Below, in pieces: positions 19,301-25,123 of a DNA stretch of 34,408 nt. The position numbers and the translations under genes were made by a program. Each line of letters begins with the position of its first letter. Within the stretch, counting starts at the first letter, position 1. Below the pieces are notes generated by a model. It was given only the letters and a program-made list of their open reading frames with translations, ran no database searches and was not told where the DNA came from. This stretch comes from Planctomycetaceae bacterium (GTDB lineage Bacteria > Planctomycetota > Planctomycetia > Planctomycetales > Planctomycetaceae): positions 1 to 34,408 of the forward strand of contig JAQGHS010000138.1 of NCBI GenBank assembly GCA_028291605.1, in the 5' to 3' direction.

Positions 19301-21733
19301 ATCAAATACCGGCGAGAACGTGCCGGAGGTCGTGCCGGGTTCGAATGCCAGCCCGGGATCACTCAGATTGACCACGGTGCCGTCGGTCCAGCTCACTCCG
19401 CTACTGCTCGTGGCATTGGTTACGGACGAGAGCCACAGACCAGAATCCTGAGTCGGTGGCCCCAGCGATACCGTCGTATCATAAATCGCGCTGGTCCCTC
19501 CGTCTCCGTCGGTCAATACCATGCTGACCGTGCGTGCCCCGAGGGTCGGATTGCTCAAATCCGAGTTCCGGTAAGTAATGTTCTCGATCAACGCGGCCGT
19601 ACTGATTTCATCAGCGTTCGTATTGAGCGTAATGACCAGATCGACTCCGTCCGAACCGCCGGTCAATGTCCCAATGATCGTTCCGCCGTAGGTGACGTTG
19701 GTCCCGGACACTCCGATTTGCCCTGCATCGGTCCCTTGATTGCGCACGTTCAGGATGTCTTCGGCGGAGTCACTGCCCGAGGCTAACGACACGGTCAGTG
19801 TGCCGGTATTGAAGTTGGGCGAATCGATGTCGGTGATGGTCGTATCGGATCCCCGCTCGATGACGATGGGCCCGCCCCCCGCCGTATAGCGCAGGAGGTC
19901 TCCTTCCAATCCAGAGATCGCTGGGCCACTGGTGTCCGAATGGACCGAGATCATGGCGACGGTCCAGTCATCTCCATCCAGGGTCCAGGAGTTGGTGACC
20001 GACGCGGCGCCCGCTGTTACCGTTCCACCGCCATAAGAAATGTCCCCGACGTCATCCCAGTACTCAGTCTGGCCTGCGCCGGGTGTGGAAGTGGTACCGT
20101 GGTGTGCATGGACGACCCCGAACACCAGATCGCCAGTCTGAGACGCGATCGTTGCCGAGCCGAAGCTCGAGTCACCATTTGTTGTTGCGAAATGTTGTAC
20201 GGGATTGGACTGATCTACGCCGGTGAACGTCATGACGCCAATCACCGCGCCATGGTAGCTCGACCCTGTCAGATTGACGACCACATTGTGGGTGCCGGGC
20301 GTCGGTGACAGCAGTTCCCAGAACTCCATGCGCGAATGGGTACCGACTTGACTTCCGACACCGATGCGAGTCAGCGCAACTCCGTTATAGGTGACCGAGC
20401 TGCCAATGCTGCCGTGCGGGTCAATGGCGATGCTGACCAGCATCAGCCGATTACTTCCCGACGTCGTGTGCGACAGTGTGGTTGAAAGCACTCCATCAAT
20501 TGCGACACTGGAAGCGGAATCCACTGCAACATTCAGCAGATTCGTCCAATTCTGCTGTACGGTGTCGCTCACCGCGACGGCTGTCTCAATACTTCCCGTG
20601 CTGTATTCCAGATTCCAGTCACCGCCAAACAGGGCACTGCCTGTGTTGTTGGAACTGGCGCTGACATCCGCGCTGGTCAGTTGGCTTAACGTGCCCAACA
20701 ATTGGACTCCACCAGCACTGGCTGCCACCTCGCAACCGTAGAGCAGAATGTCGGCATCAGTTGATAGCGCAGCCTGCCAGGACTGAAATTCGCCTTGGTA
20801 GTTCGCGACCAGATCCTGTGTCAGCCAGACGTCCCCCATTTTGACCGCACCCGCGGTCCCGTGCGAAAATACGTGAATTGCATCGATGTCATGCCGTCCG
20901 CGCAGGGTATCCGTGATCTGCTCGATTCCATCATGCCCGCTATCGAGAACGATCACTTCGATCTGTCGATCAGACGTGGACTGGCTTTGTAAATCCGCGA
21001 CGATCTGCTGGTAGTTATCAACCTGAGAATCGACAAACGCCACTTCGGTGCGGTGCGTGGCAGGCTGCGGCGCAGACACGAGTACAAGGCCGCTGCCGAT
21101 CGATCCGGTATGGTCAGAGTCGTCCGCGTGCTGGCTGGGTGCTGTCTGTGAATCGATCGTGGCGGGTACATCGGTGCTTGTCTGCTGTGCCGCGCCCGGC
21201 ATCGGTGCAGCATCAGGATGCTCGCTGCTGGTCCCCTGCAGCGTGTCGTCGGCTGGAGATTCCAGCGAGTTACCCGCGACTGGCCCATCAGTCGTGGATT
21301 GGCTCGGTGAGCCCATCAAGTCGGAGTACAACTCTTCGTGAGGAGCCGCTTCCACCCCGGGGTCAACCAACTGCTGCTCGGTCTGAGACGCCGCTAACTC
21401 ATGGAAAGCGGCCTGCTCGGAAGTCGATTCCACGGCAGTCGAAGACGTCGCAGCTTGTGGCGAGACCGAATCGGCACTGGCCTTCTGGCTGCCACTCGAA
21501 TCCGTAGCAGCAATTTGATCGGTCCGAACTTGCTCGGTCGGCGCCGATTCTGCCGAGTCAGGGGCTGGGACCGCCATCGGACTGGCACTCAATAACAGGC
21601 GATCTTCGAGCGCGATGATTTCCACCGCAGACTTCCGCGCCTCGGCCGCCTTTGATCTCCAGGCTTTCCTCAGGGCGTGGCGCAGCTCACTGGTTGCGAG
21701 TTGCGCACGAAATAGCAGATTTCCGAATTGCAT
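10364..21733 (-). CDS. Giant LEPR-xLL / DUF4347 repeat adhesin
   Basis: This is a 3789-residue surface protein. In order: a basic N-terminus with LEDRLLLSA (about 42-51), the planctomycete LEPR-xLL signature; a Ser/Thr/Asp/Gln-rich linker; DUF4347 (about 229-396) with SHG around His291 and YGC at Cys334; beta-rich modules to about 1050; a cadherin-like module ending near 1192; sixteen tandem 135-residue repeats (1193-3352); a CSPG-like and a cadherin/VCBS-like module, each opened by NDAP; then a charged segment and a hydrophobic C-terminus (about 3698-3750, GYVIWILRSGTLVATMLSLA followed by DPLPIL) that looks like an inner-membrane anchor or retention element. The repeats suggest a long extracellular stalk for adhesion. 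It is transcribed divergently from the SecA-like gene across 323 bp, and the cyclic-di-GMP gene follows. ATG 21733 is the only sensible start because LEPR-xLL normally lies close to the N-terminus. Confidence 0.92.
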   Translation of the reverse strand: MQFGNLLFRAQLATSELRHALRKAWRSKAAEARKSAVEIIALEDRLLLSASPMAVPAPDSAESAPTEQVRTDQIAATDSSGSQKASADSVSPQAATSSTAVESTSEQAAFHELAASQTEQQLVDPGVEAAPHEELYSDLMGSPSQSTTDGPVAGNSLESPADDTLQGTSSEHPDAAPMPGAAQQTSTDVPATIDSQTAPSQHADDSDHTGSIGSGLVLVSAPQPATHRTEVAFVDSQVDNYQQIVADLQSQSTSDRQIEVIVLDSGHDGIEQITDTLRGRHDIDAIHVFSHGTAGAVKMGDVWLTQDLVANYQGEFQSWQAALSTDADILLYGCEVAASAGGVQLLGTLSQLTSADVSASSNNTGSALFGGDWNLEYSTGSIETAVAVSDTVQQNWTNLLNVAVDSASSVAIDGVLSTTLSHTTSGSNRLMLVSIAIDPHGSIGSSVTYNGVALTRIGVGSQVGTHSRMEFWELLSPTPGTHNVVVNLTGSSYHGAVIGVMTFTGVDQSNPVQHFATTNGDSSFGSATIASQTGDLVFGVVHAHHGTTSTPGAGQTEYWDDVGDISYGGGTVTAGAASVTNSWTLDGDDWTVAMISVHSDTSGPAISGLEGDLLRYTAGGGPIVIERGSDTTITDIDSPNFNTGTLTVSLASGSDSAEDILNVRNQGTDAGQIGVSGTNVTYGGTIIGTLTGGSDGVDLVITLNTNADEISTAALIENITYRNSDLSNPTLGARTVSMVLTDGDGGTSAIYDTTVSLGPPTQDSGLWLSSVTNATSSSGVSWTDGTVVNLSDPGLAFEPGTTSGTFSPVFDIDTFAGDGNAKVRGLSLVHSTTTIGTGGGSVTLQNGDILFTTEDNESFGGVVGTNKDVWLFRPTTPGDESTGTFSILINSPTASKIRDISLVESTITVGGYTLNAGDLLMTQEGSAYDKNVWLFRATSVGDGTTAGTFAGTSFGFTQQIGAFEFVNQTMTLGDVTLQAGQLVLSVLGNDTVGDNNLPVTKFDLFVLDVIQAGSTTTSTASLLLQGSDVGISAGGEEWDALTIVVSNHAPALSGANNFTTITEDPVSNPGTLLSTIVSGHVTDSDAGAMGGVAVTALDNTNGMWQWSANGGYDWSNFGTPSSTAARLLIADSNTYVRFVPNANWNGTVTNGFTFRAWDQTGGTAGLTADASLNGNSTPFSSNTASSSITVTGVNDAPTATIVPASYSVNEQTTLTLQGTGLSIADVDAASGTVQATVSVVSGTLTASAGTTGVSVAGNGTNSITLSGTITQINNLLAGNLTATLTYINSSNTPAASDTLTLSVSDLGNTGAGGVLTGSDTATIAVTAVNDAPTATIAPASYAVNEQTTLTLHGQGLSIADVDAGPGTVQTTVSVVSGTLTATAGTTGVSVSGSGTNSITLSGTITQINNLLAGSLSATLTYFNSSDAPVASDTLTLLVSDLGNTGSGGAQTGNDTAVITITAVNDAPTATIVPASYSVNEQTTLALQGTGMSIADVDAGSGTVQVTVSVVSGALTAAAGTTGVLVSGSGTSSVTLSGTVGQVNILLAGNLAATLTYFNSSDTPAANDTLTLSVSDLGNTGSGGTLTASDSATITLVAVNDGPTATIVPASYSANEQTILTLHGTGLSIADVDAGAGTVQTTVSVVSGTLTAAAGTSGVSVSGSGTSTVTLTGTVSQINALLAGNLSGTLTYLNSSDTPAASDTLTLAVSDLGNTGTGGVLTGSDMASITITAVNDAPTATIVPASYSLSEQATLILHGTGLSIADVDAGSGTVQATVSVIAGTLTAAAGTTGVSVSGSGTNSITLSGTLSQINNLLAGNLSATLTYVDNSNTPGASDTLTLAVSDLGNTGTGGASTASDSATITVSSVNDAPTATIVPVSYAVNEQTTLTLHGTGISIADVDAGSGTVQATVSVISGTLTASAGTSGVSVSGSGTSTITLSGSISQINDLLAGNLAATLTYFNGSNTPAASDTLTLNVNDLGNTGSGGALTGSDSATITLTAVNDAPTAIIVPASYAVNEQTTLALHGTGLSIADVDAGSGTVQATVSVVSGTLTAAAGTTGVAMSGSGTSTITLSGTITQINNLLTGNLSASLTYFNSSDTPAASDTLTLTVSDLGNTGSGGSLTGSDTAVIAVTAINDAPTATIVPASYSVNEQTTLTLQGTGLSITDVDAASGAVQATVSVVSGTLTASAGTTGVSVAGNGTNSITLSGTISQINNLLAGNLTATLTYINSSNTPATSDTLTLAVSDLGNTGSGGILTGSDTASIVLASVNDAPTATISLPGYSVNEQTTLTLHGTGFSIADVDAGSGTVQATVSVVSGALTATAGTTGVVVSGSGTSTITLSGTISQINDVLAGNLAATLTYFNSSNTPAASDTLTLMVSDLGNTGSGGALTASDTATITVVAVNDAPTATISLPSYSVNEQTSLTLHGTGLSIADVDAASGTVQATVSVVSGTLTALAGTTGVSVTGSGTNSITLSGTVSQINNLLAGSLSATLTYINGSDTPAATDTLTLAISDLGNTGTGGVLTSSDSATIAVTAVNDAPTATIVPVSYAVNEQTILVLHGTGLSIADIDAGAGIVQATVTVVSGSLTASAGTTGVSVSGSGTSTITLSGTVSQINNLLGGSFAATLTYINGSDTPAASDTLTLAISDLGNTGSGGTLTASDSAIITVSAVNDAPTATIVPASYSVNEQTALALQGTGLSIVDVDATSSTVQATVSVVSGTLTAAAGTTGVSVSGSGTSSITLSGTVSQINNLLAGNLTATLTYINSSNTPAASDTLTLAVSDLGNTGVGGTLTSSDSATIAVTAVNDAPTATIVPTSYAVNEQTTLTLHGTGLSIADVDAGSGTVQATVSVVSGTLTATAGTTGVSVSGSGTNAVTLSGTITQINNLLAGGLSATLTYFNGSDTPAASDTLTLSVSDLGNTGSGGAQTGSDSATITLTAVNDAPTATMTPAGYSVNEQTTLTLHGTGLSIADVDAGSGAVQALLSVAEGTLSASAGSTGAVVTGNGTNTITLSGTVSQINSLLAGNLSATLTYINNSDTPVAADTLTLAVSDQGNTGVGGPLTASDSATITVAAVNDAPSATIISANYAVNEQTTLVLQGTGLSIADIDVGSGTVQATLSVVAGTLTASAGTTGVSVSGTGTNTITLSGTLSQINDLLAGNLAATLTYFNGSDTPAATDTLTLEVSDLGNTGLGGALIASDFATINVAAVNDAPTAVIAAGNFVVDEQTTLILHGTGLNIADLDAGSGTVQATLSVISGTLTAEAGTTGVTISGNGTNAVTLSGIVGQINELLAGNLSGTLTYFIDSDTPPPTDTLTLLVSDLHNTGLGGTLTDTDSAVITLNALNDAPVILSNQLTVTEGQTTVVTASNLNATDSDNPRQDLTYTVSNVTHGYFEVVGAEGVSITTFTQLDIDAGRILFVHDGGEVAPTYSVAVTDGNSLVRPAAATITFTDVNDAPVATVDQYTTNQYASLDIPVDTGVLSNDTDVDNTQLTAEVIQQPEHGTVRMNADGSFEYIPDKIFLGRDTFTYVAFDGSATSAVVTVDITVTQGGNGVTTSEDPINTGNHLPSIVTPNPGTPISNNNGHVPILSTPSNTLLDDDYLITGTSPGFKSPRLASIESAGDVYGEDDLLIYLNEEKPLNRTARLTTSKTAATSEVRTVRNDELQDNLDSFQEELERGAKDQQLTDQFVAGAATLVTGVFSVGYVIWILRSGTLVATMLSLAPSWIALDPLPILDSLGDPGRKANDADQSDDSLLSLVASRMSKSSVDSEPERRPPAET
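11678..18157 (-). repeat. Sixteen tandem 405-bp coding repeats, no length variation
   Basis: Each unit encodes 135 residues beginning VNDAPTATI (one INDAPTATI and small variants) and continuing through NEQTTLTLHGTGLSIADVDA, a beta-rich middle and LTLAVSDLGNTG. From the N-terminal side, the first codon of every unit (V or I of NDAP) has its last plus-strand base at 18157, 17752, 17347, 16942, 16537, 16132, 15727, 15322, 14917, 14512, 14107, 13702, 13297, 12892, 12487 and 12082. The next NDAP (LNDAP), which is not a repeat copy, falls at 11677. The step is exactly 405 bp every time, so no copy has an indel. The fold is probably an Ig/cadherin-like beta sandwich (inference from the NDAP and D-x-D motifs). 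Confidence 0.95.
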
Positions 21734-22056
21734 CAGTCGAACCGTCTATTCTTCGGGGCGCAGTGAATTGTTTCACCACGGACTTTCGTCTCCGAAACCC
21801 TAAGTCAGAATTCGAATCCCCACGCGGAGGCGGTTTCCGCAACCGATATTGGGTGAACAGTTAAGTTACGCAAATGTTGATCGTGAGGGTTTTAACGAAA
21901 ACGAGGGTCGGTCTCTCATCTGTCTTTCGCATGCTATAGATAAAGCAGGGATGCCAACGATGTATCAATACTTGAGGACATCCAGTCCGAGCGATTACCT
22001 CGGCATGCTGGTTGTCAGTTTCTTCCAGTTTGCTGCTGGACGGTTTCGAGGCCGCA
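21734..22056. other. Divergent intergenic region between adhesin and SecA-like gene
   Basis: These 323 bp must hold the promoters for both the minus-strand adhesin and the plus-strand export operon. The 72-aa frame at 21849-22067 overlaps the SecA-like start and shows nothing gene-like. On the plus strand TATAGATAAAG (from 21935) is a possible -10 for the operon, about 115 bp before its ATG, without a good -35. On the minus strand I found only weak matches. GAGG sits 5 nt before ATG 22057 and fixes that start. Confidence 0.5.
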
Positions 22057-23982
22057 ATGCCCGCTAGTTTGTTTCATCGACATCGGAACCCAGCATCTGT
22101 GCATCTGAACAATCCGCAGTGGATTGGCACGATGATCGAGAAAATTCGAAAAACCGTTCCGTCATTGCACGGCAATACGGATAGTGAGCTGAGTGTCCGC
22201 TCGGAAACTCTGAGTGAGACCGTCTGCGGCGGCGTGTCGATTCTGGACGAATCCATTCTGATCCCCGGCCTCGCACTCATGACCGAGGCACTGCGGCGGC
22301 GCACTGGAAAACTGGTTTACGACGTTCAACTGCAGGCGGCCATGGCACTGGCAGTTGGCAGCAGTGTCGAAATGCAGACAGGTGAGGGGAAAACCCTATC
22401 CGTGGGATTGGCCGCCTACCTGCACGCGCTGCAGCGTCGCGGTGTGCATGTCGTCACAGCGAACGCGTATCTGGCCGAGCGCGACTGCCACGATCTGGGG
22501 CCGGCCTACGAAATACTCGGCCTGACCTGCGGTTTCCTGCCGGAAGGCAACAATCTGGCCCTGAAGCGGGCCGCGTATGAATGTGATCTCACCTATGGAA
22601 CTGGATACGAATTCGGTTTTGACTACTTGCGAGATCAAGTTCAACTGCGAAATCATCGCGGCCGCCGCCTCGGCGAAAAGTGCCTCAGCAACTGCCAGCG
22701 TTCCATTTTCAGTGTACAAGAAACGACCCAGCGAGGTTTATGGCGGGCGATCGTCGACGAAGCGGACAACGTCTTGCTGGACGATGCCTGCTCACCACTG
22801 GTGCTGAGCGGCAACACCGCAATGACGGCGGTCGATGAGCAGGCGCATCAACTGGCTCGCCGTACCGCAGCCAATTTACATTGCAATCACGATTTTCGTT
22901 TTGATCACGAGTCCCGTCGCGTGGCGTTGACCGATGTCGGAGTTGAAGCCGTCCACGGCTGCGACCTCAATTCCATTGAACATGTCCTCCAGCGTCCCTG
23001 GATCGATTATGTCGAGCACGCGCTCCAGGCAGAATGGTTGTACCATCGTGACGTGCACTACATCGTGCGCGAGGCTCAGGTGCAGCTTGTTGATGGCACC
23101 ACGGGGCGAGTCTTCGAAGACCGCAAATGGTCTGCCGGTTTACATCAGGCCGTAGAAGCCAAGGAAGGAGTGCTTATCACGGCGGAATCACAACCCCTGG
23201 CCAAGGTGACGCGGCAGCGCCTTTATAAGTCGTACCAAACGCTGACGGGGCTGACAGGGACCGCCACAGGAAGTGAGAGTGAGTTCTTGGATATTTATGG
23301 TCTCCGCGTCATTTCCGTTCCCCTGCGCGTGCCGTCTCAACGGCGCATGGAACGTCCGCGATTCTTCGTAGATGGAGCTGCAAGACTAAACGCGGTGGCG
23401 GCAGAAGTAGGCGAACTTCATCGCACGGGACGACCGGTCCTCGTCGGCACGCGCAGTATCGCAGAGACCGGCGAGCTTTCGGCGCTGCTGAAGCAGCAAC
23501 AAGTTGCACATCAGGTATTAAGCGGAGTTCAGGACGCGGACGAAACCGCCATCATTAGCGCGGCGGGAAATCCAGGTTCCGTTACGATTTCAACCAATAT
23601 GGCCGGCCGAGGCACCGACATCCAGTTGTCCCCCAGGTCTGCCGCTTTGGGGGGGCTGCACGTCATCGTTTCTGGGCGGCACGAAGCCAGTCGAATCGAC
23701 CGGCAGATAATCGGCCGCGGGGCGCGCCAGGGCGACCCCGGATCGGCCCGAGTTTACTGCTCGGGTGACGACTGGCTGGTGCAGTCGTATGGCCCGTGGA
23801 TTCGCGATGCCTTGCGCCGCTACGCCGATTCCCGCGGTGAAGTCGCTCAAGACTTCTCGGTGGCGTTCGACCGAGCCCAACGGAGTTGTGAGCGACAACA
23901 GTGTCAGATACGAAGGCAACTGTACCAGGAGGACCGTCGACGTACTGAAGTCCTGGTGAAACTGGATAGTCGATTAGCATGA
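22057..23982 (+). CDS. Shortened SecA-like preprotein translocase ATPase
   Basis: This 641-residue protein is clearly related to SecA. Nucleotide-binding domain 1 has Walker A in MQTGEGKTLS (GEGKT at about 109-113), then VHVVTANAYLAERD, TYGTGYEFGFDYLRD and Walker B DEAD at 234-237. The preprotein cross-linking region keeps HYIVREAQVQLVDGTTGR and the SAGLHQAVEAKEGV match. Domain 2 has LTGLTGTATGSESEF, STNMAGRGTDI, GGLHVIVSGRHEASRIDRQ and GRGARQGDPGS with both motif-VI arginines. All ATPase motifs look intact. Housekeeping SecA is usually 850-1000 residues; this one ends inside the helical scaffold, so the helical wing and C-terminal zinc-binding tail are missing. The track's TTG 22012 is replaced by ATG 22057, which has GAGG at 5-nt spacing. 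It heads the adaptor operon, so it is more likely a specialised export motor than the housekeeping SecA. Confidence 0.9.
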   Translation: MPASLFHRHRNPASVHLNNPQWIGTMIEKIRKTVPSLHGNTDSELSVRSETLSETVCGGVSILDESILIPGLALMTEALRRRTGKLVYDVQLQAAMALAVGSSVEMQTGEGKTLSVGLAAYLHALQRRGVHVVTANAYLAERDCHDLGPAYEILGLTCGFLPEGNNLALKRAAYECDLTYGTGYEFGFDYLRDQVQLRNHRGRRLGEKCLSNCQRSIFSVQETTQRGLWRAIVDEADNVLLDDACSPLVLSGNTAMTAVDEQAHQLARRTAANLHCNHDFRFDHESRRVALTDVGVEAVHGCDLNSIEHVLQRPWIDYVEHALQAEWLYHRDVHYIVREAQVQLVDGTTGRVFEDRKWSAGLHQAVEAKEGVLITAESQPLAKVTRQRLYKSYQTLTGLTGTATGSESEFLDIYGLRVISVPLRVPSQRRMERPRFFVDGAARLNAVAAEVGELHRTGRPVLVGTRSIAETGELSALLKQQQVAHQVLSGVQDADETAIISAAGNPGSVTISTNMAGRGTDIQLSPRSAALGGLHVIVSGRHEASRIDRQIIGRGARQGDPGSARVYCSGDDWLVQSYGPWIRDALRRYADSRGEVAQDFSVAFDRAQRSCERQQCQIRRQLYQEDRRRTEVLVKLDSRLA

Positions 23983-24085
23983 GTTCAATCCGGCAAAGCC
24001 CGTAGTGGGTAGCCATGCTGCTAGAACGCAATGGTGACACTGATTAGAGGTCGAAGCGGAATGTTGGACAGGCCGTTATTCGGCA

Positions 24086-24115
24086 TGCTGTGAAAGTGAA
24101 TGCTGTGAAAGTGAA
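24086..24115 (+). repeat. 15-bp perfect tandem duplication upstream of the HlyD gene
   Basis: TGCTGTGAAAGTGAA occurs twice in direct succession (24086-24100 and 24101-24115), ending about 20 bp before ATG 24135. It inflates the upstream frame used by the ORF track (GTG 24090) by five codons and is probably a slippage product in the leader. Confidence 0.85.
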
Positions 24116-24134
24116 TACAAGGGGCGGTATCGCT

Positions 24135-24989
24135 ATGCAACGATTAGTAATTTCATTCCTGTGCATTTCGCTCACGCTGTTCTGTCATGTCCAAACCGTG
24201 TTGGCAGACAACCTCGAAGGCTTCACTGAGCCTTTCCGTCAAATTGATATCGCGTTTGCGGAAGCCGGAGTGATCGATACGATTCAGGTGTCCGAAGGGG
24301 AAGTGGTCCGCCCCAATCAGGTCCTGGCAGAACTGCGGAAGGAAGTCTTGATTGCGTCACTCGCGGTGGCAGGCAAGTTGAAAGACGCCCGTGGTAAGCT
24401 CAATTCCGCCGCGGCGGAACTGCGTCAACGGAACGCCTATCTTGTGAAGGTGGAAAAGCTACAAGGCCATGTCTCTTCAGAGGAGCTGGCGAAGGCCGTT
24501 CTCGACAAGGACGTCGCAGAGGCACAGTTGCTGGCCGTTAAGGAAGAACTCGAGGTGCGGGAGCTCGAGTATCAGCGGATTCAGGAAGAAATTGATCGTC
24601 GACGAATCCGCTCGCCGATCGGTGGCGTGGTGACTCAGATTCAGAAGGACGTTGGCGAGTATGCTTCGCCGACACATCCAGTCGTCATGACGGTCGTTCA
24701 GCTCAACCCGCTGATGGCCGTGTTCTCGGCGACACCGCAAGCTGCGGGAACTCTCAAGGCAGGCAAGAGCGTCAAGGTCGCGGTGGGAGCCGATACGGCC
24801 AACGCAGATGCGATCGTGCACTTTGTCTCGCCCGTGCTGGATGCACAAAGCGGAACAGTCTTGTTGAAAATTCAAATCCCCAATGCCAACGGGAAGTTTC
24901 GCAGCGGTGATAAATGTCGATTGATGTTGGATACAACCCGAACCGAAGTCACCAAGGCCGAGCCGCGCAAGCCTGCCAAGAAACCTTGA
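24135..24989 (+). CDS. HlyD-family periplasmic adaptor (membrane fusion protein)
   Basis: This is a compact 284-residue adaptor that would bridge an inner-membrane component and a TolC channel. It has a signal peptide (MQRLVISFLCISLTLFCHVQTVLA), a first half-lipoyl segment (IDTIQVSEGEVVRPNQVLAEL), a helical hairpin of about 100 residues (KDARGKLNSAAAEL to EYQRIQEEIDRRR), the second half-lipoyl segment (IRSPIGGVVTQIQKDVGEYA) and a beta-barrel part ending FRSGDKCRLML. It then has a Lys/Pro-rich tail. The track's GTG 24090 lies within a 15-bp tandem duplication; ATG 24135 is preceded by AAGGGGC and begins a normal signal peptide, so I prefer it. It lies about 150 bp behind the SecA-like gene and ahead of two larger HlyD fusions. 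No pump gene accompanies it. Confidence 0.88.
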   Translation: MQRLVISFLCISLTLFCHVQTVLADNLEGFTEPFRQIDIAFAEAGVIDTIQVSEGEVVRPNQVLAELRKEVLIASLAVAGKLKDARGKLNSAAAELRQRNAYLVKVEKLQGHVSSEELAKAVLDKDVAEAQLLAVKEELEVRELEYQRIQEEIDRRRIRSPIGGVVTQIQKDVGEYASPTHPVVMTVVQLNPLMAVFSATPQAAGTLKAGKSVKVAVGADTANADAIVHFVSPVLDAQSGTVLLKIQIPNANGKFRSGDKCRLMLDTTRTEVTKAEPRKPAKKP

Positions 24990-24997
24990 CGATACCT

Positions 24998-25032
24998 CGA
25001 CCACCGTTGAGCTTGTCCACATTTAGTGGTCG
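24998..25032. other. 7-bp inverted repeat after the HlyD stop
   Basis: CGACCAC (24998-25004) and GTGGTCG (25026-25032) form a perfect 7-bp inverted repeat with a 21-nt loop, starting 9 nt after the HlyD stop. There is no T-tract, so it is a poor terminator. An mRNA-stabilising hairpin or protein-binding site are alternatives. A weak promoter-like pair (TTGTCC, then TAAATT after 16 nt) overlaps it. Confidence 0.3.
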
Positions 25033-25123
25033 TGTAAATTACTAACAGACTTCACATTGCCTGCTCGACCTTTGGTTCCCCCTGCTCTGTCCTGTGTCGG
25101 TGAGATCTTTGAAAGTACGCTCG

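Noticed and set aside
21849-22067. 72-aa plus ORF in the divergent intergenic region
   Set aside because: It overlaps the SecA-like start in another frame and has no ribosome binding site or recognisable sequence.
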